Below the pieces are notes generated by a model. The model did no database searches. It had not been told where the DNA came from and was given only the letters and a program-made list of their open reading frames with translations. Below, one piece after another: positions 35,301 through 43,991 of a DNA stretch of 64,000 bases (positions are counted from its first letter, which is position 1; each line of letters starts with the position of its first letter). The position numbers were made by a program, and so were the translations under genes. The DNA comes from Meandrina meandrites (Eukaryota; Cnidaria; Anthozoa; Scleractinia; Meandrinidae). The stretch is from positions 41,145,804 to 41,209,803 of the forward strand of contig OY855904.1 of NCBI GenBank assembly GCA_963693305.1. Reading direction: 5' to 3'.

Positions 35301-36585
35301 GTAAGTCATTTTAAAGCGGTTTTTGTGTAAGGATTGTGGCAGTTTGTGATTTGGGAAGTAGTGCACGCTAACTCACAATGAGCTTACAATGTTGTTTTGA
35401 CTGTTTGAACCATCTTCTTTTCGTTGCGGTTTAGTGGAATTCTGTTTTATCGTACGCGTTGCTATTAAGTACCTAAGAGAACTTTATGTAGAGAACTGAA
35501 TGAATTTTCTTCATTTCTGGTAAGTATAAATATGCGGTAGGTAAAGTCTGAACTCACTCTGCCAAGTACAGATAACTCGCAACGAAACCGGCTTGCAAAA
35601 TATTCGTTTCCGCATGTAAGACATTTCAACACACTCACTGATGAGCAGGACAAGAGAAACAAAACAAATGCAAGCGAGCCGAAATTGTGATTTTCATCCG
35701 TGAAACTAAATAATTTGTTTGAATCAAAATCCATTAGTGAACATCACAGGTAACTCCGATCCACTAACTAAAACAGAAAATAGTTAGTCTAATGTACAAA
35801 CACTGAGGTTTGATAAATATTTACGGGAAGATCTGAAAAGCGACACAACTTCAATTTGTTCATAAATGAAGTAAATTCTCTCAATATAAAATTAGGCTTA
35901 TGCTTACTGCATACATTTACGTTTGTTACCTCATTATTGAAGAAGGCTTGTAAATTCTGCATGGCAAAGCTTTCAAACCAGCAAAATAATATCGGAGACG
36001 AACACAGCAATTTCGTTGTAAGCTTTCTCCAATACCACCGACATATACATTTTATGAATTATCAACGAAGATCAATTTCTCTCTTTCCATCGGTGTAGTC
36101 TTTAACAGTCTTTTATCCTTCACTTCAGTAAACTTGATTGGCTTTGAGTTTACTTTTATTTGAGCTCAATTCAGTGATTTTCACCCTTGTTCAGCCGCAT
36201 GTCGAACCCTGGTCATCGCTCTTTTGACTTGTAGTCCGATATATCATGTTCAAGTCCGCAATTACTTCGGATCTTCCCGTTACAAGGTTGTCCTAAATGA
36301 TTTGGAATAAGTTTCCATGATGTAGATGGGTAAATAGAGCGAGAAATATCCACGAAGACTGATCTATGTTCTTCAGCAGCTTCCTTCGCGTGTTTCATTC
36401 AGCTTTAAACGTGAACAGCGTGCCAAAGATTTTGGCGCCTTTTCATGCAATGGCTTCGTTTAAGTTGATGTGAAATGTCCAGATCATTTTTTTGATGTGA
36501 GAAAAAATCTCTGAAGTGATGGGGTGAAAAATAATAACGAAGAAATATTTTCTGCTGTTCACTTTCTTCACAACTTTTCATTCCC
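32371..36585. other. Spacer left of the Polinton, no gene recognised
   Basis: 32460-32580 is the array's 3' block and 33690-33990 repeats 26890-27190. Short ORFs at 33511, 35097 and 35465 have no recognisable domains. A 35-40 bp word around GCCAAAGATTTTGGCGCC (36423-36462) has a diverged direct counterpart at 52268-52310 just right of the Polinton. Confidence 0.45.
36581..36585. repeat. Target-site duplication, left (TTCCC)
   Basis: TTCCC directly precedes the left tip and directly follows the right tip (52256-52260). Polintons usually give 6 bp; a sixth base would mismatch here (ATTCCC against TTTCCC). Confidence 0.75.
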
Positions 36586-36790
36586 AGTAGTATAGTCGGT
36601 AGTAATCAAATACCCTTTGGGTGCACCTAATTTTTTTCACCTCTTCACGGGACTAGTAGTCAGGGACCAAAGCCAAACCATGCTCACAAAGCTCGCATGG
36701 TTCGGCTTAGGCCCCTGACTATAGTCCCCGTAAAGAGGTGAAAAAATTAGGTTTACCAAAGAGTATTTGATTACTACCGACTATACTACT
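36586..36790. repeat. Terminal palindrome, left tip
   Basis: Two arms of about 97 bp, running AGTAGTATAGTCGG inward and CCGACTATACTACT outward, pair imperfectly around an 11-nt centre near TCACAAAGCTC. The arms differ at several sites (for example ACCCTTTGGGTGCACC against ACTCTTTGGTAAACC). A single strand of the tip could fold into a long hairpin. Confidence 0.9.
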
Positions 36791-36857
36791 CGTAACAATC
36801 AAAAGAAGGGACGCGGCCAGCGCGGGGACAAGCAATTAGAGAATTGACACCGTGCAG

Positions 36858-36864
36858 TATAAAA
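36858..36864 (+). promoter_or_regulatory. TATAAAA box at the inner edge of the left TIR
   Basis: It lies 57 nt before the polymerase ATG. The same box, mirrored at 51977-51983, faces the rightmost leftward gene. A second TATA-like word (CTATAATATACA) abuts the polymerase ATG. Confidence 0.5.
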
Positions 36865-36921
36865 GTTTTTCAATTAGGTTATAATAATTAATTATTAAAA
36901 AATATTTTTCTATAATATACA

Positions 36922-39900
36922 ATGGACAAAATAGACTTCGAATCTCTCGAAGATGTCGACCTCGAATCTCTTGAACAAGAACTTGCGAGAATAGACCCAG
37001 CAGAGTTGCGCTATTTATCGCAATTACTTTCAGAAAACGTGCCCGCAGTTAAAAAGATAATAAGGAACGTGTTGGAAGAACCAATTCCAGAAACTGTCCA
37101 GAAGCGATTAAAACCACCTTTGCACCCAAAACCTTACCAACCAATAGCACCCCCAAGAAAAAGGAACAGAAGACAAAAAATAATTAGACAGTTTCAACTT
37201 CTGAGGCAGTTTGATCCCATCCACCCGCAAAACATAAGAAATGTGGCAGACTACCAGAATGAGGTTGTGGATAAGTACAAGGACGAAACAACTGAGGGTG
37301 TAGAGAAGATAAAAGGTAGGCGTTATATTCGGTGGCGCTTCAAAAAGAATCTGGAAAGAGACCAAACAGCAAAATTCATGGAAAAAATAAGAAAGGACGT
37401 AAGAACATCATTTTATATAAGGTACGTTTTTGCATTTAATTTGCGCAACATTGAAGACGGAACCTTTCTTACCTTCTACCAAAATGAAAAAGGCTCCCGA
37501 TGGGTAAAAAAGCTAGAAGACGCGGAAAAATGGCTGAGGGAAAGGGAGTCTGAACGTCTGGAAGTAGATAGAATCGAAAGACCAGACACAAAATGGATCT
37601 TCGACCACTACTATGCTGTTGATGTAAAAGTTGTGCTTGACCGTCAACCGCTGATGGGAACAGGCCCATTACCAGACTGGCTGCGCAACCGCGCACACGC
37701 GGCGAGAGGACAAGCAATGGTGGCACTAGATACCTATAGAGATAACATGTGTTTATGGCGTTGTATCGCTGTGCACAGAGGAGCTAGGCCAGATCGAAGC
37801 ACAAAAGCAGCACAAGGTCTGGTCAAGAGTTTCTTCAAACTCCGCGATACACCGACGAACTGCGTAAAAACATCACTGGATGAATTGGAAAAGGTAGAAA
37901 TGCACCTGAATAAGGGCACCGCTTTCTCTAGTTGGCTAGGCATCAGGGTTTATGTGCCAGAGCGTGTAGATTATAAAGAAGTGGTATGGCATCTCACAAG
38001 AAATCCGGCGTCACAGTTTAAAAACGTTATGGTAATAGGTGTTTTTAAGGAGCACGCATTCTTAATAAAAGACATTACAAAGTTAGCAAAAACTTATGCA
38101 TGCACCCATTGCAACGCAAGATTCACACAATCTGGCAGTCTTCAACGTCACGCAGAAAGGTGTGCCCAAGGAAAAACAGTAATAGACTGTCCAGGAGAAA
38201 AGGTCGAGGCACCACAGACAGCTTATGAGAAAGCATTTTATCCAAAACATCAAGCGTCAAAAGAATCAATTCAGTGGCTTGAGTACGTAGCCAAGCATTG
38301 GAAAATCCCCATTCACCATGCAATGTCCGGGCACGGAGGAGAACGTTGGATAGAGAAAAGACCAGTTGATGGCTACAACCCAAAGACAAAGACAGTGTTT
38401 CAGTATCACGGCTGCCACTGGCACGGTTGTCCAAAATGTTACCCCGATCGTGACAAAATAATTGAACGTGGTGACAGAACAAGAGAAGATCTTTTCCAAG
38501 CAACAAAGAGAAGAACAGCTTATCTCCGAAAAGAAGGTTACAGAGTGATTGAGTGTTGGGCTTGTGAAGTCGGAGAAAAATATGTCGAACAACTGCCAAA
38601 AGCCCAAACAAAAAGTTATCCACACGCGATCTTGTACGATTTTGAGGCGTACGGAGAAAAAAATAAGCGAAAGGAACCGACAGGCAACCTAACAATCGAG
38701 AATGAGCACATACCAATTTCGGTGAGCATCGGCGACACGCTTAAAAGAGAGCCAACCCACATCTGTGAAAAAGATCCGGCAGAGCTGGTCCGTAAGTTTA
38801 TGGAAGAGCTGGAGAGACGCGGAAAAAACATAAGAACAAAAGTAAGAGATGAATTTATGCCACCAGACGTAAACCTGCTACCAAAAGATCAGAGGAAAAA
38901 AATAGAAGAATGGTGTGATCAGGTCCCAGTACTGGGATTCAACTCTGGTACTTACGATCTGAATCTGATAAAGAAGTACTTCGCAGAGCGCCTTGTGGAC
39001 ACAACCAACAAAGTAAGAGTGGCAAAGAACGGAAACAAAATCATGTTCTTACTCACTTCTGACTTCCGTTTCCTTGACATCATAAACTACCTTGGCCCAG
39101 GGACCAGTTATGAGAAATGGGTAAAGGCCTACGAGTGCGAGTCAGTGAAATCATGGTTCCCATACGAGTGGTTTGACAGACCAGAAAAGCTGGATTACCC
39201 AGGATTGCCGGATTACCTGCATTGGTACTCAAAGTTGAAAGATGAATTCACATTGCAACTGTCAGAATGGAAAGCTTGCAAAGAGACGTTTCGAGAAAAG
39301 GGAATGAAAACCTTCAAAGCCTGGGTGTGTTACTACAATAATCTCGATGTCGCACCCGGACTTGAGGCACTGCAAAAAATGAAAAACTTCTACACTGAGA
39401 AGGGAATCGACATCATGAAAGACGCTGTCAGCATCCCAGGTGTGAGCTTACACTACCTTCTAAGGGGAGCTATTGAACGGAATGCGGAGCTTTACAGCCC
39501 AAGCAAAGAAGCATACGATATGTTGAAAGCAGCTGTTGTTGGAGGTCCAAGCCTCGTTTTCACAAGATACCACGAAGTCGGAAAAACAAGAATAAGGTCA
39601 CATCAAATAGCGGAACCAAAACTTTGTCAAAATATCCTCGGATATGATGCCAACGCCCTGTATCTCTCAACCATGCTAAGAGAAATGCCTTGTGGAAAGG
39701 AAAAGGTCGTTCACTACACAAACGAGTACCAAACAGATGGGGCTCCAGTACTAACGCACAGACTTAAAGAAGGAAGCTGGTTCGGATATGCAGAAATAGA
39801 TATAGAGATTCCAAATCACTTACACCAAAAGTTCGAGGAAATGTGTCCGTTCTTTTACAACAAAGCGGTGCCAGCCAAAGCTGTCCCCGAGCATATGCTC

Positions 39901-40899
39901 AAATACTTGCGTGATACAGGAAGAAAACGAGGAGAAGATAAAAAACTCATGGGAACGTTGTCAGCACAGAGGATGCTTGTGTACGCCCCTCTACTACTCT
40001 GGTATGTGAATCACGGTGCAGTTATCAAAAGGGTTTATCGGACAATTGACTACACACCGGCAAAGATCTTTCCATGGTTCGTGGAACAAGTCACGGAGGC
40101 TCGCCGGACAGGAGATGTGGAAAAAAGCAAGGCACTGCTGGCTGAGGTATTCAAACTGTTGGGAAACAGTGGGTACGGAAAGCTCATCGAAGCCTTGGAG
40201 CGGCAAACAAACGTCATTTACACCAAAGATGAGAAGGTAGTTGACAGAGCCCTTCGAAGTGCATATTTCTCAGACCTTGACGAGATTGGAGAGGCGTATG
40301 AGTTAGAAAGTCGGAAGCCACGAATCACAATAAGAAGACCGTTTCAGATTGGAATCGCTGTATATCAACTGGCAAAGTTAAGGATGTTGGGATTCTATTA
40401 CGACTTCCTTGACAGGTATTTTGACAGAAAAGATTTTGAGCTGATACAGATGGACACGGACAGCAACTACTTGGCCATCTCTGGTAAGAAACTCGAAGAC
40501 ATTGTACGACAAGAGCTGAAAGAAGAATTCGAGGCGCAAAAAAAGAATTGGTTGGCTTGGGACAAGTGGAGCGGTCGAACGCCGGGTCTGTTTAAGCTGG
40601 AGTGTGAGGGCAAACGGATGATTGCGCTCTGCTCAAAATGCTATTTCATTGACGACCAAGGTGAAAAAAAGAAGTTCAGCACAAAGGGGATGTCAAAGAA
40701 GCAAAACAATATAAACTGGCAGCGTTTCAAGACAGCGTTAGAAGGAAGCAAGGATATGGCAACAAACAGAGGTTTCAGGATGCGGGATGGAAATATAGTA
40801 ACTTACGAGCAGGAGAAGCTGGGGTTAAGTGCTTATTATGACAAACGCTGGGTACTACCCGACGGGATACACACCGAACCAATCGAATATCACATTTAG
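36922..40899 (+). CDS. polB: Protein-primed family B DNA polymerase (pPolB)
   Basis: A 1325-residue replicative polymerase of the Polinton type, apparently intact. Order of parts: an acidic then basic N-terminus; a possible OTU/papain-like segment (DNMCLWRC with C277, and HAFLIKDI with H378); a CCHC zinc-finger-like motif (C394, C397, H410, C414); a cysteine/histidine-rich region at about 435-560 (YHGCHWHGCPKC, then VIECWACE) like the Vsr/homing-type nuclease insert seen in Polinton polymerases. Exonuclease motifs are DFEAY (D573, E575), NSGTYDL (674-680) and YYNNLD (804-809). Polymerase motifs are YDANALY (D909), GNSGYG (1081-1086), DTDS (1178-1181) and STKGM. It converges on the integrase gene, and the two stop codons overlap. 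It would replicate the element from its protein-linked ends. Confidence 0.95.
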   Translation: MDKIDFESLEDVDLESLEQELARIDPAELRYLSQLLSENVPAVKKIIRNVLEEPIPETVQKRLKPPLHPKPYQPIAPPRKRNRRQKIIRQFQLLRQFDPIHPQNIRNVADYQNEVVDKYKDETTEGVEKIKGRRYIRWRFKKNLERDQTAKFMEKIRKDVRTSFYIRYVFAFNLRNIEDGTFLTFYQNEKGSRWVKKLEDAEKWLRERESERLEVDRIERPDTKWIFDHYYAVDVKVVLDRQPLMGTGPLPDWLRNRAHAARGQAMVALDTYRDNMCLWRCIAVHRGARPDRSTKAAQGLVKSFFKLRDTPTNCVKTSLDELEKVEMHLNKGTAFSSWLGIRVYVPERVDYKEVVWHLTRNPASQFKNVMVIGVFKEHAFLIKDITKLAKTYACTHCNARFTQSGSLQRHAERCAQGKTVIDCPGEKVEAPQTAYEKAFYPKHQASKESIQWLEYVAKHWKIPIHHAMSGHGGERWIEKRPVDGYNPKTKTVFQYHGCHWHGCPKCYPDRDKIIERGDRTREDLFQATKRRTAYLRKEGYRVIECWACEVGEKYVEQLPKAQTKSYPHAILYDFEAYGEKNKRKEPTGNLTIENEHIPISVSIGDTLKREPTHICEKDPAELVRKFMEELERRGKNIRTKVRDEFMPPDVNLLPKDQRKKIEEWCDQVPVLGFNSGTYDLNLIKKYFAERLVDTTNKVRVAKNGNKIMFLLTSDFRFLDIINYLGPGTSYEKWVKAYECESVKSWFPYEWFDRPEKLDYPGLPDYLHWYSKLKDEFTLQLSEWKACKETFREKGMKTFKAWVCYYNNLDVAPGLEALQKMKNFYTEKGIDIMKDAVSIPGVSLHYLLRGAIERNAELYSPSKEAYDMLKAAVVGGPSLVFTRYHEVGKTRIRSHQIAEPKLCQNILGYDANALYLSTMLREMPCGKEKVVHYTNEYQTDGAPVLTHRLKEGSWFGYAEIDIEIPNHLHQKFEEMCPFFYNKAVPAKAVPEHMLKYLRDTGRKRGEDKKLMGTLSAQRMLVYAPLLLWYVNHGAVIKRVYRTIDYTPAKIFPWFVEQVTEARRTGDVEKSKALLAEVFKLLGNSGYGKLIEALERQTNVIYTKDEKVVDRALRSAYFSDLDEIGEAYELESRKPRITIRRPFQIGIAVYQLAKLRMLGFYYDFLDRYFDRKDFELIQMDTDSNYLAISGKKLEDIVRQELKEEFEAQKKNWLAWDKWSGRTPGLFKLECEGKRMIALCSKCYFIDDQGEKKKFSTKGMSKKQNNINWQRFKTALEGSKDMATNRGFRMRDGNIVTYEQEKLGLSAYYDKRWVLPDGIHTEPIEYHI

Positions 40900-41885
40900 T
40901 TCGCTTTAGCTGGAGGAAGAGTAGTGTTGGGAGGCACAACAAGTAGTTCTTCACGTACAAAGCCACGCTTTGGCCCATCGCGTAAATAGTAGAGAACGGG
41001 CTGATCAGGTTTGGTAAAAGAACGTTCAAGGTTGTAAACTTTCAAAGACCAGATTGGATCAGTGGCTCTTTTAACACCACCTTCAAGCTCGCCAGGTTGG
41101 TACAAATATCGAACCAAAACTATGGAGGGGAGCTTTTTTTCGTTTAAACCAACAGGTCTCAAATATTTAGTTGACGGTTCTGCATAAACATTTTTTTTCT
41201 TGATTGCGGCAGCAGGTTTCATACCAATCAACCGCGTGACTTGGTTGTTCAGAGCAGAAACAACTGAGGGAAGCCTTTTTACCCACTCAGTGGACCGCTG
41301 ACCCTCATTGCTACGCATTTCAACCGCGTACTGATACCCGAACAAACGCTCAGCCAAGGTACGGTTGAAACGTTCAACGATAGCTTGGTCTCTGTGAATT
41401 TCAGGGCGGCCACGTCTGATAGAAGTTTTGTGCTTTTCCATTTCTTTTGTAACAGCGCCCATGAATTCGCGCCCAGGATCAACCTGCAGCATCTGCGGCC
41501 ACTTCAGAGGTCCACGTGTGTAAATTGTCTGAAAAGCTTTGGCAACCTCAGTAGAATCTTTGGAGGTTAAGGGGTGAGCTTCTTTGAATCTGCTAGCAAC
41601 ATCAACAACGGTAAGCGCGTATTTGTAAGTGCTACGGCCCACTTTGTCGTGCGGCAGAAAAAGAAGGTCTGCCTGATGCACTTTGTTGGGTGTAGGCACG
41701 TCGAATTTTGGGCGAGGAATGTAGCGCGGTGCGGGGAGGTAGATCTGCCAAAGCGCTTGTTTGAACAACCATTCTTTAGCAACAACTTCAGGAACCTTAG
41801 CAGCAACCGCTAATTTTTTTATGGCGGAGATACCTTTCCAGTAACCTTGTGGGCTGTAATAACGCCGCTCCGATTTTCTATCCAT
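40896..41885 (-). CDS. int: Retroviral-type integrase (rve superfamily)
   Basis: 329 residues with the DDE core D73 (HQADLLFL), D136 (QVDPGREF) and E171 (AIVERFNRT); the D136-E171 spacing of 35 is canonical for rve integrases. The C-terminal part (about 255-320; IWSLKVYNLERSF, YYLRDGPKRGFVREEL) looks like the SH3/chromodomain-like tail of Polinton integrases. No HHCC zinc finger is visible at the N-terminus. It catalyses end joining into host DNA and would generate the short target duplication. The stop (TAA on the minus strand) overlaps the polymerase TAG within TTAG. The ATG lies 10 nt from the divergent 41896 ATG. Confidence 0.95.
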   Translation of the reverse strand: MDRKSERRYYSPQGYWKGISAIKKLAVAAKVPEVVAKEWLFKQALWQIYLPAPRYIPRPKFDVPTPNKVHQADLLFLPHDKVGRSTYKYALTVVDVASRFKEAHPLTSKDSTEVAKAFQTIYTRGPLKWPQMLQVDPGREFMGAVTKEMEKHKTSIRRGRPEIHRDQAIVERFNRTLAERLFGYQYAVEMRSNEGQRSTEWVKRLPSVVSALNNQVTRLIGMKPAAAIKKKNVYAEPSTKYLRPVGLNEKKLPSIVLVRYLYQPGELEGGVKRATDPIWSLKVYNLERSFTKPDQPVLYYLRDGPKRGFVREELLVVPPNTTLPPAKAN

Positions 41886-41913
41886 TTAAATAATTATGCG
41901 CGGGCATATATAC

Positions 41914-42444
41914 ATGGCCACAAAACCTTACCCAAGGGGTGTGGGGTATCCCCACAGTGAACAGCTAAAAAAAGAGCTTATCAAAATGTTGGCAGAAGAG
42001 CAGGAAGCGTTAATAAAAGAAATCAAGCCAGAAAAAGATCTTGACGACCGTTACGAGTGGGAATTCTACCCTGAGCCCGAAGAGATGAGCCACCCTCCCA
42101 AACCAAAATTATGGTATTTAATTGCAGTACTAAAAAAAGTCGGCATTTCTTTAAAACAGGTCGGTGACGAAATGGGGTTGACCTTTTTGGGTAATGTCAT
42201 TTGCCAGTTCAAGCTGGTAAATCTCGGATCGTGTAACTACGTTTGTTTTTTATACAACTATGTTCAAAAGGTCTCAACAAGAGATTGGCCGGGGAAAAAT
42301 GCAATACTGGAAAAGCTCACGAAAAGATTGCCGAAGATGCAACAAACCAGAAATAAAGCGGATAAAAGTTTCAACAAATGGTGGAGAGAAGAAATGTTAA
42401 AACAAATTATTTATTACAGGTATCAGGTTTCCCACCACGATTAA
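41914..42444 (+). CDS. Polinton hypothetical protein, charged
   Basis: About 176 residues from the ATG at 41914, preferred to the in-frame ATG at 41896 because a TATATAC word abuts it as at the other genes. The N-terminal half is rich in Lys/Glu (EQLKKELIKML, IKEIKPEKDLDDRYEWEF); the second half is basic with a Trp/Tyr-rich end (NKWWREEM, IIYYRYQ). One short palindromic repeat (41936-41955) lies in frame near the N-terminus and encodes RGVGYPH. No domain is recognised. It converges on the next gene, sharing a TTAA stop overlap. Confidence 0.75.
   Translation: MATKPYPRGVGYPHSEQLKKELIKMLAEEQEALIKEIKPEKDLDDRYEWEFYPEPEEMSHPPKPKLWYLIAVLKKVGISLKQVGDEMGLTFLGNVICQFKLVNLGSCNYVCFLYNYVQKVSTRDWPGKNAILEKLTKRLPKMQQTRNKADKSFNKWWREEMLKQIIYYRYQVSHHD
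41936..41955. repeat. Interspersed palindrome, copy a
   Basis: GGGGTGT then GTGGGGTATCCCCAC; in frame inside the 41914 gene. Confidence 0.85.
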
Positions 42445-42965
42445 ACAGCAGTTGACTTAGATGTTCTGTTAACCTTTACCCCCACTCCACTATCAGTGTG
42501 GTTTGAAAAACGCAGTTTTGTCTTTGCAGTTGTAAAGGTGTTGTACTTTTTCACAATATCTTGGTACTCACCGTCAGAGATTACACCATCTTCAAGAGCG
42601 GTTGATATGAGAGAGTTGATCGTGCTCAGCGTAGCTTCAGCCAGGGTCTGTATTTTTTCGTGTTTTTTCGCTTTCCGCAGGAAAAATTTGATGGTGACCA
42701 TGCAGGAGGTTGACACCAATGAAAACAAGGTGGCAGTTGCGATTAAAGGACCGCCAACAGCAACGCCAACCGCAGAAAGAGAAGCGGCGAGCCCAGAGCC
42801 GGTAAGAATAGTAGCGACTCCGCCTGTAAATGCACATACCGTTTGGCAACGTGTGTGCCACCGTTTGAATTTGGCTGAGGTTTCGTAGTAGTGCACCAAC
42901 TGGTTTTCCAAATTCGTCTTTATCAATTCTATTTCAGCCCGCCTGAATTTTGTTGCAGAATCCAT
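42441..42965 (-). CDS. Polinton putative membrane protein
   Basis: 174 residues. An amphipathic N-terminus (LIKTNLENQLVHYYETS) leads to a long hydrophobic stretch at about 45-95 (FTGGVATILTGSGLAASLSA, then VGVAVGGPLIATATLFSLVS) that fits two membrane spans, then a basic/polar half. ACACATATATAGGAAATG sets the start. The family is not named here; a virion membrane-active or envelope-modifying role is possible from composition only. Its stop overlaps the convergent gene in TTAA. Confidence 0.7.
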   Translation of the reverse strand: MDSATKFRRAEIELIKTNLENQLVHYYETSAKFKRWHTRCQTVCAFTGGVATILTGSGLAASLSAVGVAVGGPLIATATLFSLVSTSCMVTIKFFLRKAKKHEKIQTLAEATLSTINSLISTALEDGVISDGEYQDIVKKYNTFTTAKTKLRFSNHTDSGVGVKVNRTSKSTAV

Positions 42966-43010
42966 TTCCTATATATGTGTTAAAAAATATTTCGTGGGGG
43001 GTTTACCTTA

Positions 43011-43046
43011 GGGGTGTGGGTAGCAACTGAGTTGCTGATACCCCAC
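43011..43046. repeat. Interspersed palindrome, copy b (nested type)
   Basis: GGGGTGTGGG, then the inner hairpin AGCAACTGAGTTGCT, then GATACCCCAC. It lies between the 42965 and 43050 gene ends. Confidence 0.9.
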
Positions 43047-43049
43047 TGC

Positions 43050-43940
43050 TTAGTCGCAATAGGTGTTGCGATATTTTCCGGTTTTCTTGTCGTGAATTAT
43101 TTGGTTACATGGCCCAGTTGTATTTTTAGGGTGTGTCCAAAACTTTTTGCTGAACAGACCGGTTTTTGTGTTAAACGCCCCCTTGGCGATGTCACCACTC
43201 CAATACTTTTTAAACAAATCCTTATCACCACCTGTGATAGCCATGATTGCAGCAGCCACATCTTGAGCCTGTTGAAAGCCTGGAATTTTTTCGCCGATCT
43301 TTTTATTGATCGTTTCACCGACACCCAAACCCACCTTTTGCTTCGAGCTGATTGCGTTGCGCGCCGCGGCGTGACCCCATTGCCGTTTGTTTTTGGGAAT
43401 AGCGTCAAGCGCCTTCACCATTTTTTTGTCTGCATCATGTTTGCAGCCTTTCTCATTTTTCTTGCCTGCACAGACGGCATAATCAACGTCATGCTGCATT
43501 GCAACTGCGTCCGTGGCGCCTGTGGGTTGCTGGTATATCTTCAAGATCTTTCCCGTCTTGGGGTCGTAAGAAAGCTGTTTTTCAAGAGGATTGTACGGCC
43601 CTGTATAGTTGTGGCCCGGAAGTGTCCACCCTTTCTTTGGTTTAGGCAGCTTGCCGATGGCTTTATGCAAATCAAAAGCCCCACCGCGGGGTCGTTCATA
43701 AAGAGGGTTTGTTGGGTCATCTACTCTATTACCCGCATAAATTCTCATATCATAATTACCACCACTTTGGGGTTTACCCTGGGGTGTGGGGTTTACCCCA
43801 CTGATAAATCGTGTCTTGGTAATGCCACAACTTGCGCATTTTACTTTTAACATTCTTCTACCATTTTTTGTGGTAGTGTTTTTTTCACTTCCCGGTACGT
43901 TGGGTGTGAAACGCTTTTCCTTCACGCAGTATACCTCCAT
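43050..43940 (-). CDS. Virion-type protein with parvovirus-like phospholipase A2 domain
   Basis: 296 residues. Residues 1-45 form a small Cys-containing domain (YCVKEKR, KCASCG) shared with the next gene. Residues 108-175 carry the PLA2 signature of the parvovirus VP1 unique region: calcium loop YTGPYN (112-117), catalytic His-Asp pair in DAVAMQHDVDY (H150, D151), and a downstream Asp (D171). In parvoviruses this enzyme breaches the endosomal membrane on entry; the same role is inferred here. Residues 46-61 are encoded by palindromic repeats (43768-43801). The C-terminal half is basic. ATTATATAAG directly precedes the ATG. The ORF is intact. Confidence 0.85.
   Translation of the reverse strand: MEVYCVKEKRFTPNVPGSEKNTTTKNGRRMLKVKCASCGITKTRFISGVNPTPQGKPQSGGNYDMRIYAGNRVDDPTNPLYERPRGGAFDLHKAIGKLPKPKKGWTLPGHNYTGPYNPLEKQLSYDPKTGKILKIYQQPTGATDAVAMQHDVDYAVCAGKKNEKGCKHDADKKMVKALDAIPKNKRQWGHAAARNAISSKQKVGLGVGETINKKIGEKIPGFQQAQDVAAAIMAITGGDKDLFKKYWSGDIAKGAFNTKTGLFSKKFWTHPKNTTGPCNQIIHDKKTGKYRNTYCD
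43768..43801. repeat. Interspersed palindrome, copy c (double)
   Basis: TGGGGTTTACCC followed by GGGGTGTGGGGTTTACCCCA; in frame inside the PLA2 gene after the Cys domain. Confidence 0.9.
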
Positions 43941-43963
43941 CTTATATAATTAAAGAAAATTCT

Positions 43964-43991
43964 CGGGTATCAGCAACTTAGTTGCTACCCG
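43964..43991. repeat. Interspersed palindrome, copy d
   Basis: CGGGTATC, the inner hairpin AGCAACTTAGTTGCT, then ACCCG. It provides the last codons and stop of the 43978 gene. Confidence 0.9.

Larger units (their letters stand above)
36586..36864. repeat. Polinton left terminal inverted repeat, 279 bp
   Basis: It is the reverse complement of 51977-52255 with no difference that I could find. The outer 205 bp are palindromic. The inner 74 bp include a GC-rich run (GGACGCGGCCAGCGCGGGG) and end in TATAAAA. Confidence 0.95.

Noticed and set aside
36586..36790. The tip palindrome as an independent foldback inserted in the Polinton
   Set aside because: It is present identically at both tips, has no target duplication of its own on the inner side, and the TTCCC duplication flanks the whole element.
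38123..38716. 197-codon antisense ORF within the polymerase gene
   Set aside because: It lies opposite conserved exonuclease/nuclease motifs and has no recognisable domain; a shadow.
38926..38938. CCCAGTACTGGG palindrome in the polymerase gene as another family member
   Set aside because: It lacks the GTGGGG/CCCCAC and AGCAACT modules and lies in conserved coding sequence leading to an exonuclease motif; chance.
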